From: Oscillospiraceae bacterium | GTDB lineage: Bacteria; Bacillota; Clostridia; Oscillospirales; Oscillospiraceae | NCBI GenBank assembly: GCA_020025545.1 | Contig: JAHHRX010000005.1 | Coordinates: 1 to 64,000 of the forward strand | Length of the DNA stretch: 64,000 bases | Direction of reading: 5' to 3' | Part shown: positions 16,676 to 25,058 of the stretch, piece by piece | How the letters are laid out: every line of letters starts with the position of its first letter | How positions within the stretch are numbered: position 1 is the stretch's first letter | Translations under genes and position numbers: made by a program | The notes under the pieces: model-generated | Databases searched by the model: none | The model's input: the letters and a program-made list of their open reading frames with translations, nothing else | Told to the model about the DNA's origin: nothing

Positions 16676-18022
16676 TTATTTGCCTGCCACGGAAAGTCCG
16701 TTCACAAGCACACTGGGTGCGCCGAAGGCTGTCATGCCCATAGCACTGGGAATCTCCGTATGATCGGACACAGAGTCGATGTTTTTCAGCAACTCGTAGA
16801 AGTTGCCCGCAACGGTGAAAGACTTCACCGGAACGGTCTTTTTGCCGTTTTCAATGAGGAAACCGGCACTCTGGAGGGAAAAATCGCCGGTGATGTCATT
16901 GGCGCCTGCATGGAGGCCGCCCAAAGAATTGATATAGACACCGTTTCCTGCCTTTTGCAGCAGCTGCTCCTCGGTAAGCTCGCCGCCTTCCAGATACATG
17001 GTAAAGGGGCTGATGCTTACGGGAGAATCGTAGTTGCCCTTGGAGGCATTGCCCGTGGTTTCCTTGCCTGCCACTGCTGCGGTTTTCAGATTGTACAGCA
17101 GGGTTTTGAGGACGCCCTTTTCAATGACATTTTTCTTATGGGTGGGGCTTCCCTCCGCATCAAAATTGATGGGCATGGGATTCTCCCTGTGGAAAGGATC
17201 GTCCACCAGAGTCACGCAGGGAGCGGCGATCACCTCGCCCTCCTGATCTGCCAGACGACTCAGTCCCTTCTGGGCAGCGCCGGAAGAGAAAATACCGCTG
17301 AAGGTGGCCAGCAGGTCAGACATGGCTTCGCTGTTGAAAACCACCGGATACTGACCCGTAGGAGCGGGATCTCCCCCCAGCTTCCGCAAAGCGCCTTCCG
17401 TTGCCTTGGCCGTAAGCTTTTCGGTGTCGATGGTATCGAGTTTTCCCAGCTTGATCTGATAGTCGTTGGACATTTCCTTGCCGTTGGTAACAACAGATGC
17501 CACCACCAGACCTGCCATGGTATTTTCATAGTGAAGGTCCAGTCCCTTGGAGTTATAGATGGCGATTTCACTGCGGCCGGAAAGTCCCTGGGTGGAGCAG
17601 CCGTCGATGACAGCAGCATCGGAAGCGTAGAGCTTTTCCTGGGTGTCCATGACACTGCGGATCAGTTCGTCAGTGGTGGGCAGAGCGTAGGGGGTAAAGT
17701 CCAGCTTTTCGTAGGTCTTGCCGCCCTCGGACAGGAACACCTGCTCGTCGGACTCCAGAAAACGGGCATTATCTGCCGCCTTCTCCACAATGGATGCCGC
17801 CTGTTCCGGGTTCAAAGCCTCTGTGGATGCGTAGCCCATTTTGCCGCCGACGATGCAGCGGAAGCACACGCCCCCCTCCAGAGAGCTGGTAAAATCGTTC
17901 ATCTCATGCTGGAAGGCACCCACGCCGGTGCTTTCCGAAGCCTGATAGTAAAGCTCGTATTCGGTGATGCCCATGGCCTCGGCCTTGGCAATAACCGCTT
18001 CTTTGAATGCATTAAAATCCAT
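16676..18022 (-). CDS. pmbA: TldD/PmbA family protein (TldE/PmbA subunit)
   Basis: 448-residue member of the modulator-of-DNA-gyrase family. TldD and TldE (PmbA) form a heterodimeric metalloprotease that in Escherichia coli processes microcin B17 precursor and degrades CcdA. This subunit has the YELYYQASESTGVGAF start and the C-terminal half of the family but no HEXXXH motif, as expected of the non-catalytic partner. The ATG at 18022 follows AAGGAGGAAAC. It begins 13 bases after the tldD stop, so the pair forms a two-gene operon. The native substrate here is unknown; no precursor peptide gene was seen nearby. Confidence 0.92.
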   Translation of the reverse strand: MDFNAFKEAVIAKAEAMGITEYELYYQASESTGVGAFQHEMNDFTSSLEGGVCFRCIVGGKMGYASTEALNPEQAASIVEKAADNARFLESDEQVFLSEGGKTYEKLDFTPYALPTTDELIRSVMDTQEKLYASDAAVIDGCSTQGLSGRSEIAIYNSKGLDLHYENTMAGLVVASVVTNGKEMSNDYQIKLGKLDTIDTEKLTAKATEGALRKLGGDPAPTGQYPVVFNSEAMSDLLATFSGIFSSGAAQKGLSRLADQEGEVIAAPCVTLVDDPFHRENPMPINFDAEGSPTHKKNVIEKGVLKTLLYNLKTAAVAGKETTGNASKGNYDSPVSISPFTMYLEGGELTEEQLLQKAGNGVYINSLGGLHAGANDITGDFSLQSAGFLIENGKKTVPVKSFTVAGNFYELLKNIDSVSDHTEIPSAMGMTAFGAPSVLVNGLSVAGK

Positions 18023-18035
18023 GACCGTTTCCTCC

Positions 18036-19415
18036 TTATCTGCCGCCGACGGTGATGCTGGATACCCGGATCAGAGGCTGACCCACATTGACGGGGATGC
18101 TGCCGCTGGAGGAGCCGCACATACCCTGCCCCAGATCCAGATTGTCGCTGACCATATCGATATTCATAATGATCTCGGAGCCGTTGCCCACAAGGCTTGC
18201 GCCCCGGACAGGCTCGCAGATCTTACCGTTGCGGACGATGTATCCCTCGCTGACGGCGAAGTTAAATTCGCCGGTAACGGGGTTGACGGAGCCGCCGCCC
18301 ATATTCCGGGCATAAAGGCCGTATTCCATAGAGGAAATAATGTCCTCACGGGTGTCGGTGCCGGGGGCGATATAGGTATTGGTCATGCGGGAAGTGGGCG
18401 TATAGGCATAGCTCTGACGGCGGGAATTGCCGGTGGACTCCATGCCCATGCGGCGGCCGTTGAACTTGTCGATCATGTAGGACTTCAGTACGCCGTTTTC
18501 AATCAGCACATTTTTCCTTGCCGGGGTGCCTTCGTCATCAATATTGATGGAGCCCCATGCACCGGGGATGGTACCGTCGTCAATGGCTGTAACCTTTTCA
18601 TTGGCAATCTTCTGACCCAGCTTTCCGGTGAACTGGCTTCTGCCATAGGCAACAGCGGATGCTTCCAGAGAGTGTCCGCAGGCCTCGTGGAAGATGACAC
18701 CGCCGAAACCGTTGTCAATGGCAACAGGCATGGTGCCGGCGGGGCAGTAATCTGCCTTCAGCATGGTCACAGCCTGCCGCGCGGATTCCTCACCCACAGA
18801 GCGGGGCGTATAGATATCGAACATTTCCAGACCGCCCAAACGGCCGGGGCCGAAGAAGCCGGTCTGAGAATCGCTGCCTCTGGAGGCAACGGCGCCGATG
18901 GACATTCTGGTACGGATCTGGCGATCCTCCGTGTAAAGGCCCTCGGAGTTGGCAATCAGGATGTTGTGATCCACATCCAGCAGGCTGCCGGTAACCTTCT
19001 GCACAGCCTCGTCATATTCCCGGGCTGCAAAATAGCCTTCCTTCAGAATCTCAATCTTCTGCCGATTGGAAACAGAAGACGGAACAATCTTTACAGGGTG
19101 GATGTCCCCGAAAATGCTCTCCCGGAGGACAATATTGATCTGTGCGGTGCCTTCGCCCAAAGCATCTGCGGCCTTTTCGGCGCAGCGAATCAGACCGGCC
19201 TCGCTTGTATCCACAGTGGTAGCCATCACGCTGCGCAGTCCCTTATAGACACGCACGGCAGCACCGGTCACAACGGCATCCTTGATGGCGTCAACCTTGT
19301 CCGCCAGCATGCTGATGGTGTGATTCACAGTGTTTTCCGCAAAGATCTCTGCATAGTCAGCACCGGTGGCAACAGCTTTTTGCAGCACACGCTGACAAAT
19401 TTCTCTTGAAATCAT
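18036..19415 (-). CDS. tldD: TldD metalloprotease subunit
   Basis: 459-residue zinc metalloprotease subunit of the TldD/TldE pair. The catalytic HEACGH motif places the metal ligands at H243, E244 and H248, in the family context NGFGGVIFHEACGHSLEA. The remaining conserved blocks (GSINIDDEGTPARKN, SYAYTPTSRMTNTYI) are present, so it is expected to be active. The ATG at 19415 follows AAAGGAGAAA. A promoter with TTGCAA and TATCAT lies at 19461-19489. It is first in the operon with pmbA. Confidence 0.94.
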   Translation of the reverse strand: MISREICQRVLQKAVATGADYAEIFAENTVNHTISMLADKVDAIKDAVVTGAAVRVYKGLRSVMATTVDTSEAGLIRCAEKAADALGEGTAQINIVLRESIFGDIHPVKIVPSSVSNRQKIEILKEGYFAAREYDEAVQKVTGSLLDVDHNILIANSEGLYTEDRQIRTRMSIGAVASRGSDSQTGFFGPGRLGGLEMFDIYTPRSVGEESARQAVTMLKADYCPAGTMPVAIDNGFGGVIFHEACGHSLEASAVAYGRSQFTGKLGQKIANEKVTAIDDGTIPGAWGSINIDDEGTPARKNVLIENGVLKSYMIDKFNGRRMGMESTGNSRRQSYAYTPTSRMTNTYIAPGTDTREDIISSMEYGLYARNMGGGSVNPVTGEFNFAVSEGYIVRNGKICEPVRGASLVGNGSEIIMNIDMVSDNLDLGQGMCGSSSGSIPVNVGQPLIRVSSITVGGR

Positions 19416-19460
19416 AGCGTATTTCTCCTTTTAATACATTTGTTTTTCAACCATGGATAC

Positions 19461-19489
19461 ATGATACTACTTTCCCATGCGCTTTGCAA
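19461..19489 (-). promoter_or_regulatory. Promoter of tldD-pmbA
   Basis: Minus-strand TTGCAA, 17 bases, TATCAT, about 50 bases upstream of the tldD ATG. Confidence 0.65.
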
Positions 19490-19576
19490 GTATTTTTATC
19501 ATGGCGAAAGGGCGCTCAGGTAAATTTTCTCACCGTACCTGCCCCCATTTCGCCCATGAAATGTTTCAGGCTCAGG

Positions 19577-19621
19577 GCGCAAATTGCGCAAAATGGATTC
19601 TGCCGCCGGCGGAATCCATTT
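19577..19621. promoter_or_regulatory. Operator-like GCGCAAATTGCGCAA next to a 14-bp hairpin
   Basis: The 15-base core at 19577-19591 is identical to the one in front of the LacI-type gene. It adjoins a hairpin of 14 bp with a three-base loop (AAATGGATTCTGCC, 19591-19604, with 19608-19621). Both sit in the 348-bp gap between tldD and the kinase gene; the rest of the gap holds the two divergent promoters. Confidence 0.4.
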
Positions 19622-19680
19622 CCATTTATGAAAATACCGTGAATTTTTCCTGCCGCGGCAAAAAAATCCACCGCTTTTCC

Positions 19681-19709
19681 TTGCCTATCCCTGCAAATGC
19701 AGGTATAAT
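19681..19709 (+). promoter_or_regulatory. Sigma-A promoter of the lipid kinase-Nudix operon
   Basis: TTGCCT, 17 bases, TATAAT; the start codon follows about 55 bases after the -10 element. Confidence 0.85.
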
Positions 19710-19763
19710 GCTAGCATATATAAACATAGAAACAGCTCAGTAAGTTTTGGCAAGGGAGGACAT

Positions 19764-20669
19764 ATGCTTATGAAAAAATTGTTTCTGGTAATGAACCCCT
19801 ATGCCGGTATGCGCAAGGCAAATAAATATCTTTCGGATATCATCGCTCTTTTTAACCGTTCCGGCTATGAAGTGAACGCATATATGACCGCCTGCCGGGG
19901 GGATGCCGTTCCGGCAGTATCGCAATACGCCCCCCAGTCCGACCTCGTGGTATGCATAGGCGGCGACGGAACCTTCAACGAGACCATCACGGGGCTCATG
20001 CTGAGCGGTGCGGATGTGCCCATCGGCTATATTCCCTGCGGTTCCACCAACGATTTTGCCGCCAGTCTCCATCTTTCCGGCAACATCATGGATGCCGCCC
20101 GGGACATTGTACAGGGTACGCCTGTTCCCTATGACATTGGGCGCTTCGGAAACCGATATTTTTCCTATGTAGCCTCCTTCGGTGCCTTCACCAGAACCTC
20201 TTACAACACGCCCCAGAATATCAAAAACGCTCTGGGGCACACTGCCTATATTCTGGAAGGCATTCAGGAGCTTTCCCAGATCCGCAACGAGCATATTCAT
20301 GTGGAATATGACGAAGGCGTTGTGGAGGGAGATTTTCTATTCGGTGCCATCTGCAATTCCACCTCCATCGGCGGTATTCTCACCTTAGATCCCGCGCAGG
20401 TGGACATGGGAGACGGCGTATTTGAAATGCTTCTGGTGCGTGCCCCTGCGGATGCGCAGGAACTCGCAAAGTTCATCCGTGCCCTCAAAAAGCAAAAATA
20501 TGACTGCTCCATGATTACCTTTATCAGAACCCGGCACCTTTCCATCCGGGCAAATCCCGATATGCCATGGACGCTGGACGGTGAGCGGGAGGATGGGCAC
20601 AGTCTGGTAGAAGTGGAAAACCTCCACCACGCTATCCGGCTCATGCAGAAAGGAGAAATTCATGCTTAA
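19764..20669 (+). CDS. Diacylglycerol kinase-family lipid kinase (DgkB/YegS-like)
   Basis: 301-residue DAGK catalytic-domain protein. The nucleotide-binding GGDGTFNE motif is near residues 67-74, preceded by VMNPYAGMRKA and followed by IPCGSTNDFA. Soluble members such as DgkB phosphorylate diacylglycerol to phosphatidate and recycle lipid after lipoteichoic acid synthesis; others act on different lipids. The ATG at 19764 follows GGGAGG; a second in-frame ATG two codons later is also possible. Its last eight bases overlap the start of the Nudix gene, so the two are co-translated. Confidence 0.88.
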   Translation: MLMKKLFLVMNPYAGMRKANKYLSDIIALFNRSGYEVNAYMTACRGDAVPAVSQYAPQSDLVVCIGGDGTFNETITGLMLSGADVPIGYIPCGSTNDFAASLHLSGNIMDAARDIVQGTPVPYDIGRFGNRYFSYVASFGAFTRTSYNTPQNIKNALGHTAYILEGIQELSQIRNEHIHVEYDEGVVEGDFLFGAICNSTSIGGILTLDPAQVDMGDGVFEMLLVRAPADAQELAKFIRALKKQKYDCSMITFIRTRHLSIRANPDMPWTLDGEREDGHSLVEVENLHHAIRLMQKGEIHA

Positions 20670-21132
20670 CACCACACTTTGCTATGTTACCCGAGGGGAT
20701 CAGGTGTTGATGCTTCACCGGGTCAAAAAGAAAAACGACCTCAACAAGGACAAGTGGATCGGTATCGGCGGCAAGTTTGAGGGTGACGAAACCCCCGACG
20801 AGTGCCTTTTGCGGGAGGCATGGGAGGAAACCGGCCTGACCCTGACCTCCTGGCGGTGCCGGGGCGTAATCACCTTTCTCACCAACGGACCTTTTGAGGG
20901 AGAATATATGTATCTCTTCACTGCCGACAGCTTCGAGGGAGAAATGAAAGAATGCAGCGAAGGGGACCTACAATGGATCAGCTGGGATTTTCTGGATCAG
21001 CTTCCCAAATGGGAAGGCGACAGAATTTTTCTGGATCTGATCCGTCAGGATGCTCCTTTCTTTCTGCTGAAGCTCCGCTACGACGGCGACACTCTGGCAG
21101 AAGCCGTACTGAACGGCAAAAAAATCCGATAA
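20662..21132 (+). CDS. Nudix hydrolase (8-oxo-dGTP diphosphatase-like)
   Basis: 156-residue MutT/Nudix protein. The Nudix box is complete: GGKFEGDETPDECLLREAWE followed by ETGL (GX5EX7REUXEEXGU pattern), giving the Mg-binding glutamates. It resembles YtkD/MutX-type 8-oxo-dGTP phosphohydrolases that sanitise the nucleotide pool, although Nudix substrates are hard to predict. An AGAAAGGAG ribosome binding site lies inside the end of the upstream kinase gene, with an 8-base overlap. A strong terminator follows directly. Confidence 0.88.
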   Translation: MLNTTLCYVTRGDQVLMLHRVKKKNDLNKDKWIGIGGKFEGDETPDECLLREAWEETGLTLTSWRCRGVITFLTNGPFEGEYMYLFTADSFEGEMKECSEGDLQWISWDFLDQLPKWEGDRIFLDLIRQDAPFFLLKLRYDGDTLAEAVLNGKKIR

Positions 21133-21134
21133 CA

Positions 21135-21168
21135 AACGGGCGTGCCAAAGAGGCACGCCCGTTTTTTG
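21135..21168 (+). terminator. Bidirectional terminator between Nudix and MATE genes
   Basis: ACGGGCGTGCC pairs with GGCACGCCCGT around an AAAGA loop and is followed by TTTTTT. It also lies 15 bases past the stop of the convergent MATE gene. Confidence 0.9.
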
Positions 21169-21182
21169 CAGTTTGGAAGTTT

Positions 21183-22577
21183 TCAGGCTTTTTCAGCCAT
21201 ATAAAGAGGCTTGATCTTCTGGCGGTAGATCCTTGCGTACAGCACCAGCGTCACCACAAGGCTCAGCACCTCAGAAATGGGAAACGCCCACCAGACAAGG
21301 TTTACCTCCCCCGTCAGGCTCAGCAGGTATGCCACCGGCAGAAGTGCCACCAGCTGGCGGCAGGTTGAAACGATGGTGGAATAGATACCGTTGCCCAAGG
21401 CCTGAAAACAGCCGCTGACGGCGATACCGATAGCCGCCATGGGGAAGGTGATGCTGATAATGCGCAGCGCCTTGCGGCCCATCATCAGAAAATCTTCACT
21501 GGGCTGAAAAACACCCAGAAGCTGATCTGTACAAATCTGGAACACCAGAAATCCCGCAACCATGATCACCATGGCGGACATGCAGGCTTTTTTCAGCGTA
21601 TCCATGATCCGATTCGGATTCCGTGCGCCGTAATTGTAGGCGATAATGGAAACCGTAGCGTTGTTTAGGCCGAACACAGGCATAAAAAAGAAGCTCTGGA
21701 GCTTAAAATAGATACCGAACACGCCGGTAGCTGTCTCCTGAAAGCTCTGGAAAATCTGGTTCATCCCGAATGTCATTATGGAACCAATGGCCATCATAAT
21801 GATGGAGGGAATCCCCACCGTTAAGATGGGCTTCAGCACCTGCCAATGGGGGCGAATGCTCTCCAGAGTGAAGTCCACCTCCTCATTCCGGCGGAAATTG
21901 AAATAAACCGCCAAGGCACCTGCCACCCATTGTCCGATGACCGTTGCCACCGCCGCGCCGGCGATGCCCATGGCGGGGATGCCCAAAGGCTTGAATCCGA
22001 AGATGAACAGTGGGTCCAGCAGGATATTCAGCACCGCACCGGTGCCTTGGGTGATCATGGTGTAGAAGGTTCGTCCGGAGGATTGGAGGAGCCGCTCGCC
22101 CAGCACCTCCACAAAAATGCCCTGGGTCAAAATACAGCAGATGGCTACATAAGTCGTACCGCCGTTTACCGTCTGCGCCACATCGGACTGCATCTCAAAA
22201 TAGGGTCTTGCGCCGAAAATGCCGAAGAGCATAAAGCCCACCATGACGATCAGCGCCAAAAATATACCGTTACCCGCCGCCTTATCAGCGGTATCCCGAT
22301 CTTCGCCGCCCAAAGCCTTGGACAGCAGTGAATTGACACCCACACCGATACCTACGGCAAAACCAATCTGAATGTTCTGGATGGGATAGGCCAGCGACAG
22401 AGCGGTTACGGCGCTTTCGCTGATCCGGGAAACATAGATACTGTCCACAATATTATAAAGGCCCTGCACAATCATGGCAATAATCATCGGCAGCGCCATA
22501 TTGAACAGCAGCTTGCCCGTAGGCATAACGCCCATTTTGTTCTCTTTCAGCGGCGACACCTGCGTTCTCTTTCTCAT
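21183..22577 (-). CDS. MATE-family multidrug/cation efflux transporter
   Basis: 464-residue inner-membrane transporter of the MATE class with about 12 transmembrane segments in two homologous halves. It starts with the PTGKLLFNMALPMIIAMIVQ helix and has the family GIGVGVNSLLSKALG motif in the first half. Members export cationic drugs, dyes or metabolites with Na+ or H+. The ATG at 22577 follows GGAGGGAAATAATCT. The promoter carries an ATACATT-AGG-AATGTAT inverted repeat at the transcription start, which suggests control by a dedicated repressor, possibly MarR-type; no regulator gene is adjacent. Confidence 0.92.
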   Translation of the reverse strand: MRKRTQVSPLKENKMGVMPTGKLLFNMALPMIIAMIVQGLYNIVDSIYVSRISESAVTALSLAYPIQNIQIGFAVGIGVGVNSLLSKALGGEDRDTADKAAGNGIFLALIVMVGFMLFGIFGARPYFEMQSDVAQTVNGGTTYVAICCILTQGIFVEVLGERLLQSSGRTFYTMITQGTGAVLNILLDPLFIFGFKPLGIPAMGIAGAAVATVIGQWVAGALAVYFNFRRNEEVDFTLESIRPHWQVLKPILTVGIPSIIMMAIGSIMTFGMNQIFQSFQETATGVFGIYFKLQSFFFMPVFGLNNATVSIIAYNYGARNPNRIMDTLKKACMSAMVIMVAGFLVFQICTDQLLGVFQPSEDFLMMGRKALRIISITFPMAAIGIAVSGCFQALGNGIYSTIVSTCRQLVALLPVAYLLSLTGEVNLVWWAFPISEVLSLVVTLVLYARIYRQKIKPLYMAEKA

Positions 22578-22593
22578 AGATTATTTCCCTCCT

Positions 22594-22640
22594 ATACATT
22601 CCTAATGTATTATTATATCGCATTTTGTCAGGCTATGCAA
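22594..22640 (-). promoter_or_regulatory. MATE promoter with overlapping palindromic operator
   Basis: Minus-strand TTGCAT (22635-22640), 17 bases, TATAAT (22612-22617). The inverted repeat ATACATT-3-AATGTAT (22594-22610) begins one base past the -10 element, an ideal position for repression. Confidence 0.65.
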
Positions 22641-22663
22641 GTTATAACCCTTCTTCACTTGGC

Positions 22664-22696
22664 AAAAAAATCCCGGGCAGAAAAATCTGCCCGGAA
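22664..22696 (-). terminator. Terminator of the NlpC/P60 gene
   Basis: Minus-strand stem TCCGGGCAGA/TCTGCCCGGGA followed by TTTTTTT, just after the stop at 22707. Confidence 0.9.
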
Positions 22697-22706
22697 AAGT
22701 TTCCTG

Positions 22707-23597
22707 TCAGGTATTGGAATTGTGTCTCCAGTAGGAGCTGTTAATGTCCTGCGTGGTGCCGATAGTGGCAATGGCACTGCCGGACAAAGAATCAGGGAGA
22801 ATCATCCGTCTGACGCAGAGGAAGTGATACTCGTAATAGGCGGTGCTGAGATCCACGACAGTAATGCCCTTGCTGCCTGCATGAATCAGCTGGCCGTTGC
22901 CGATGTACATACCCACATGGGTGGCAATTGCGCTGCTGCTGGTAGTGTGCTTAAAGAAAACAAGGTCACCGCACTGCATATCTTCTTTTGCAATCACTAC
23001 GCCTTCGGTCAGCTGCTTGGTGACAGTACGGGAAATATCCAGACCGATGGCACGGTAAATATACTGTGTAAAACCTGAGCAGTCAAAGCCTCTGGGGCTG
23101 CTGCCGCCTGCCACATACGGAACACCACGATAAGACATGCCCTTGGTGCGGACATCGCTTCTGAGGGCTACCATATCCTGTGCAGGAACGGCTGGGAGCC
23201 GCTTGGTTTCGGCGGAATCCGGCTGACAGTTAACATAATACTTGCCATCCTCGCCCTTTCGGACTTGACTTTTGGTAATGTAGCCCTTCATGTCATAGCA
23301 GTCGATCTCATAAAAGCTTCCCTTCTCCCGAAGGACGGTAAGCTCAGTGCCGTCTTCCATACAGCCGATCTGAGCACCGGAGCTCCAAGGGCCGTAATGG
23401 ATCACGCTAGTCAGCTTATCGGGACTTCCCTGCTCCTGAGCCGCAGGAACCGCAATGGGAGCCACGGAGGGAACATTGGCAGACAAGGGGGCAGATGTTA
23501 TAGAAAGCGCAGATATGGAATTGGCAAGCAAAGAAATGCACACGGTACCAAGCACGGCAGCCGCGGCAAGACGCTTTCGCAATTTGCAATTTCGCAT
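22707..23597 (-). CDS. Secreted NlpC/P60 peptidoglycan endopeptidase
   Basis: 296-residue exported cell-wall hydrolase. It has a signal peptide (residues 1 to about 30, KLRKRLAAAAVLGTVCISLL), a bacterial SH3-like domain (about 60-115) and a C-terminal NlpC/P60 domain. The catalytic Cys is C173 (FDCSGF), with His at H227 (THVGMYIGNG) and H239. Such enzymes cut D-Glu-to-diamino-acid bonds in stem peptides. A perfect consensus promoter and a WalR-type direct repeat lie upstream, which fits control by the WalKR wall-homeostasis system. The ATG at 23597 follows AAAGGAAA. It is monocistronic. Confidence 0.92.
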   Translation of the reverse strand: MRNCKLRKRLAAAAVLGTVCISLLANSISALSITSAPLSANVPSVAPIAVPAAQEQGSPDKLTSVIHYGPWSSGAQIGCMEDGTELTVLREKGSFYEIDCYDMKGYITKSQVRKGEDGKYYVNCQPDSAETKRLPAVPAQDMVALRSDVRTKGMSYRGVPYVAGGSSPRGFDCSGFTQYIYRAIGLDISRTVTKQLTEGVVIAKEDMQCGDLVFFKHTTSSSAIATHVGMYIGNGQLIHAGSKGITVVDLSTAYYEYHFLCVRRMILPDSLSGSAIATIGTTQDINSSYWRHNSNT

Positions 23598-23636
23598 ATG
23601 ATTTCCTTTCCAGATTGTAACACTTTATTCAAAACA

Positions 23637-23683
23637 GTTACAATCTGGTTACAGATTATAGCACAAGGACAGCACCTTGTCAA
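23637..23683 (-). promoter_or_regulatory. Consensus promoter with a WalR-like box
   Basis: Minus-strand TTGACA (23678-23683), 17 bases, TATAAT (23655-23660) with an extended TG. Two bases past the -10 is TGTAAC-N5-TGTAAC (23637-23653), which fits the TGTWAH-N5-TGTWAH WalR consensus. Box placement downstream of -10 resembles WalR-repressed genes in Bacillus. Regulator assignment is inference. Confidence 0.65.
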
Positions 23684-23779
23684 CAATTTGGTTACCATAA
23701 AATTTTGCAGTTTGCAGGTAATACTGCACAAAAAACCGAGAATTTTATGATTTTTTGTTTTGTCCTGCCGGATTTAGGG

Positions 23780-23819
23780 AAAAAGCATCCCCCTTTTGAC
23801 CGAATCAAAGGGGGGATGC
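23780..23819 (-). terminator. Terminator downstream of the YbaK-like gene
   Basis: GCATCCCCCTTTTGA pairs with TCAAAGGGGGGATGC; the minus strand continues TTTTT. It stands about 165 bases past the stop at 23984. The intervening stretch 23820-23983 holds nothing else I can support. Confidence 0.75.
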
Positions 23820-23983
23820 CCTGTTATCCTCTTTCCTGCATAACCGCAGGAAAAACAAAAATTGTAACCGAATTTTCTGCCGGTCAGCCCCGCCTCCATG
23901 GGCGGTCTGCGTTTTTGCGGCGATGTTTTCGGTTGCAGCAATGCCCGGACCTTTCTCTCGGCAGGCGGGCGTATAGCGCGCTC

Positions 23984-24463
23984 CTATTTCGTGATGCTCA
24001 CAAACCGAATGGGCAGAATTTTTTCCAGATCCTGAGGGACAATCTCGATCTGCGTGCCGATCCTGCCGCCGGAAACATAAACGGTTTCCTGTGTCAGGGC
24101 GCTTTCGTCCATGAAGGTGGGGAAAACTTTTTTCATGCCCACCGGGGAACAGCCGCCGTGGACATAGCCTGTAAGCCCCAGAAGATCCTTCTGCTTCAGC
24201 ATTTCAATCTTCTTGACCCCGGCTGTCTGGGCAGCCTTCTTCAGATCCAGCTCCCGATCGGCTGGAAGGCAGAACACATAGTAGCCCTTATTGAGGTCTG
24301 TAGTCACCAAAGTTTTAAAAAGCCGTTCCATAGGCTGCCCAAGCCAGGCCGCTACATCGACGGCTGCAATCGGGCCGTCTTCCGGATATTCCCGGACGGT
24401 ATAGCGGATCTTGCTGCTGTCCAAAATCCGCATTGCATTGGTTTTGGAAGGTTTCTTAGCCAT
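23984..24463 (-). CDS. ybaK: Cys-tRNA(Pro)/aminoacyl-tRNA deacylase, YbaK/EbsC type
   Basis: 159-residue YbaK-fold protein that hydrolyses mischarged tRNAs, classically Cys-tRNA-Pro, in trans. It has the AVDVAAWLGQPMERLFKTLV helix, PADRELDLKKAA with the conserved Lys, LTGYVHGGCSPVGMKK and VSGGRIGTQIEI. The length is that of the family. The ATG at 24463 lies downstream of AGGAGTGA, and a consensus-like promoter precedes it. It is a single-gene unit between the NlpC/P60 and P-loop genes. Confidence 0.92.
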   Translation of the reverse strand: MAKKPSKTNAMRILDSSKIRYTVREYPEDGPIAAVDVAAWLGQPMERLFKTLVTTDLNKGYYVFCLPADRELDLKKAAQTAGVKKIEMLKQKDLLGLTGYVHGGCSPVGMKKVFPTFMDESALTQETVYVSGGRIGTQIEIVPQDLEKILPIRFVSITK

Positions 24464-24512
24464 AAAAAATCACTCCTGAGAGATTTCTTTTCATCCAAAA
24501 TCGGACGGTTCC

Positions 24513-24541
24513 ATAATAATTTTTCCTTCCCCGCTTGTCAA
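24513..24541 (-). promoter_or_regulatory. Promoter of the YbaK-like gene
   Basis: Minus-strand TTGACA, 17 bases, TATTAT, about 50 bases upstream of the ATG. Confidence 0.7.
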
Positions 24542-24547
24542 CCGGGC

Positions 24548-24590
24548 AAAAAAGAAAGGTGCAGCCCCGCAGGGACTGCACCCTTTTTCT
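24548..24590 (-). terminator. Terminator behind the small P-loop gene
   Basis: GGTGCAG pairs with CTGCACC (with adjoining pairs) between A- and T-rich tracts; the minus strand reads TTTCTTTTTT after the stem. Confidence 0.8.
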
Positions 24591-24609
24591 TTTGCTGGAT
24601 TTCCGGATC

Positions 24610-25017
24610 TTACAGATACTTCTTCATCTCTTCGGAAGCAAGGTTGGGATCGTCGGAAATGGTGATGGTGACATTGATATCGTTGGCCTCTGCGAAAGCA
24701 GCACACCAAGCCACGAACTCTTCACCGATCTCCCGGTCATTGCCGATGGTCTTGTACAGGTTGTCAATGTACACATTGGTAATATCGAAGTTACCGGCGT
24801 GCAGACCGCTCAGGAAGCCCTTGAGCATATCGCTGTTGCCGATGGCGTACTCCTGAGAGTCCACCAAACGAACTCGGTAGTTAACATCATAAGTAAGCTT
24901 CTTACCGTACTCGATGCAAACGACATCGCCGTTTACCTGAGACAGAGTCTCATTGATGGAGTCGATCAGCTTTTTGGTCTTGCCGGAGCCCTTGAGGCCC
25001 ATAATTACATGAATCAT
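24610..25017 (-). CDS. Small P-loop NTPase of unknown function
   Basis: 135-residue cytoplasmic protein starting with a Walker A loop, MGLKGSGKT (residues 6-14), followed by an alpha/beta core. A hydrophobic beta strand ending in Asp (ITNVYIDNLYK, about residues 79-89) could serve as Walker B. It is too short for a kinase with a lid domain, and I recognise no named family; similar short ATP-binding proteins occur in Clostridia as conserved hypotheticals. The ATG at 25017 follows GGAGGACAATCCG. It has its own promoter (TTGCAA-17-TAGAAT) and terminator. Confidence 0.75.
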   Translation of the reverse strand: MIHVIMGLKGSGKTKKLIDSINETLSQVNGDVVCIEYGKKLTYDVNYRVRLVDSQEYAIGNSDMLKGFLSGLHAGNFDITNVYIDNLYKTIGNDREIGEEFVAWCAAFAEANDINVTITISDDPNLASEEMKKYL

Positions 25018-25058
25018 CGGATTGTCCTCCTTTGCTTGCCATATCTGGCTCTATGGTC

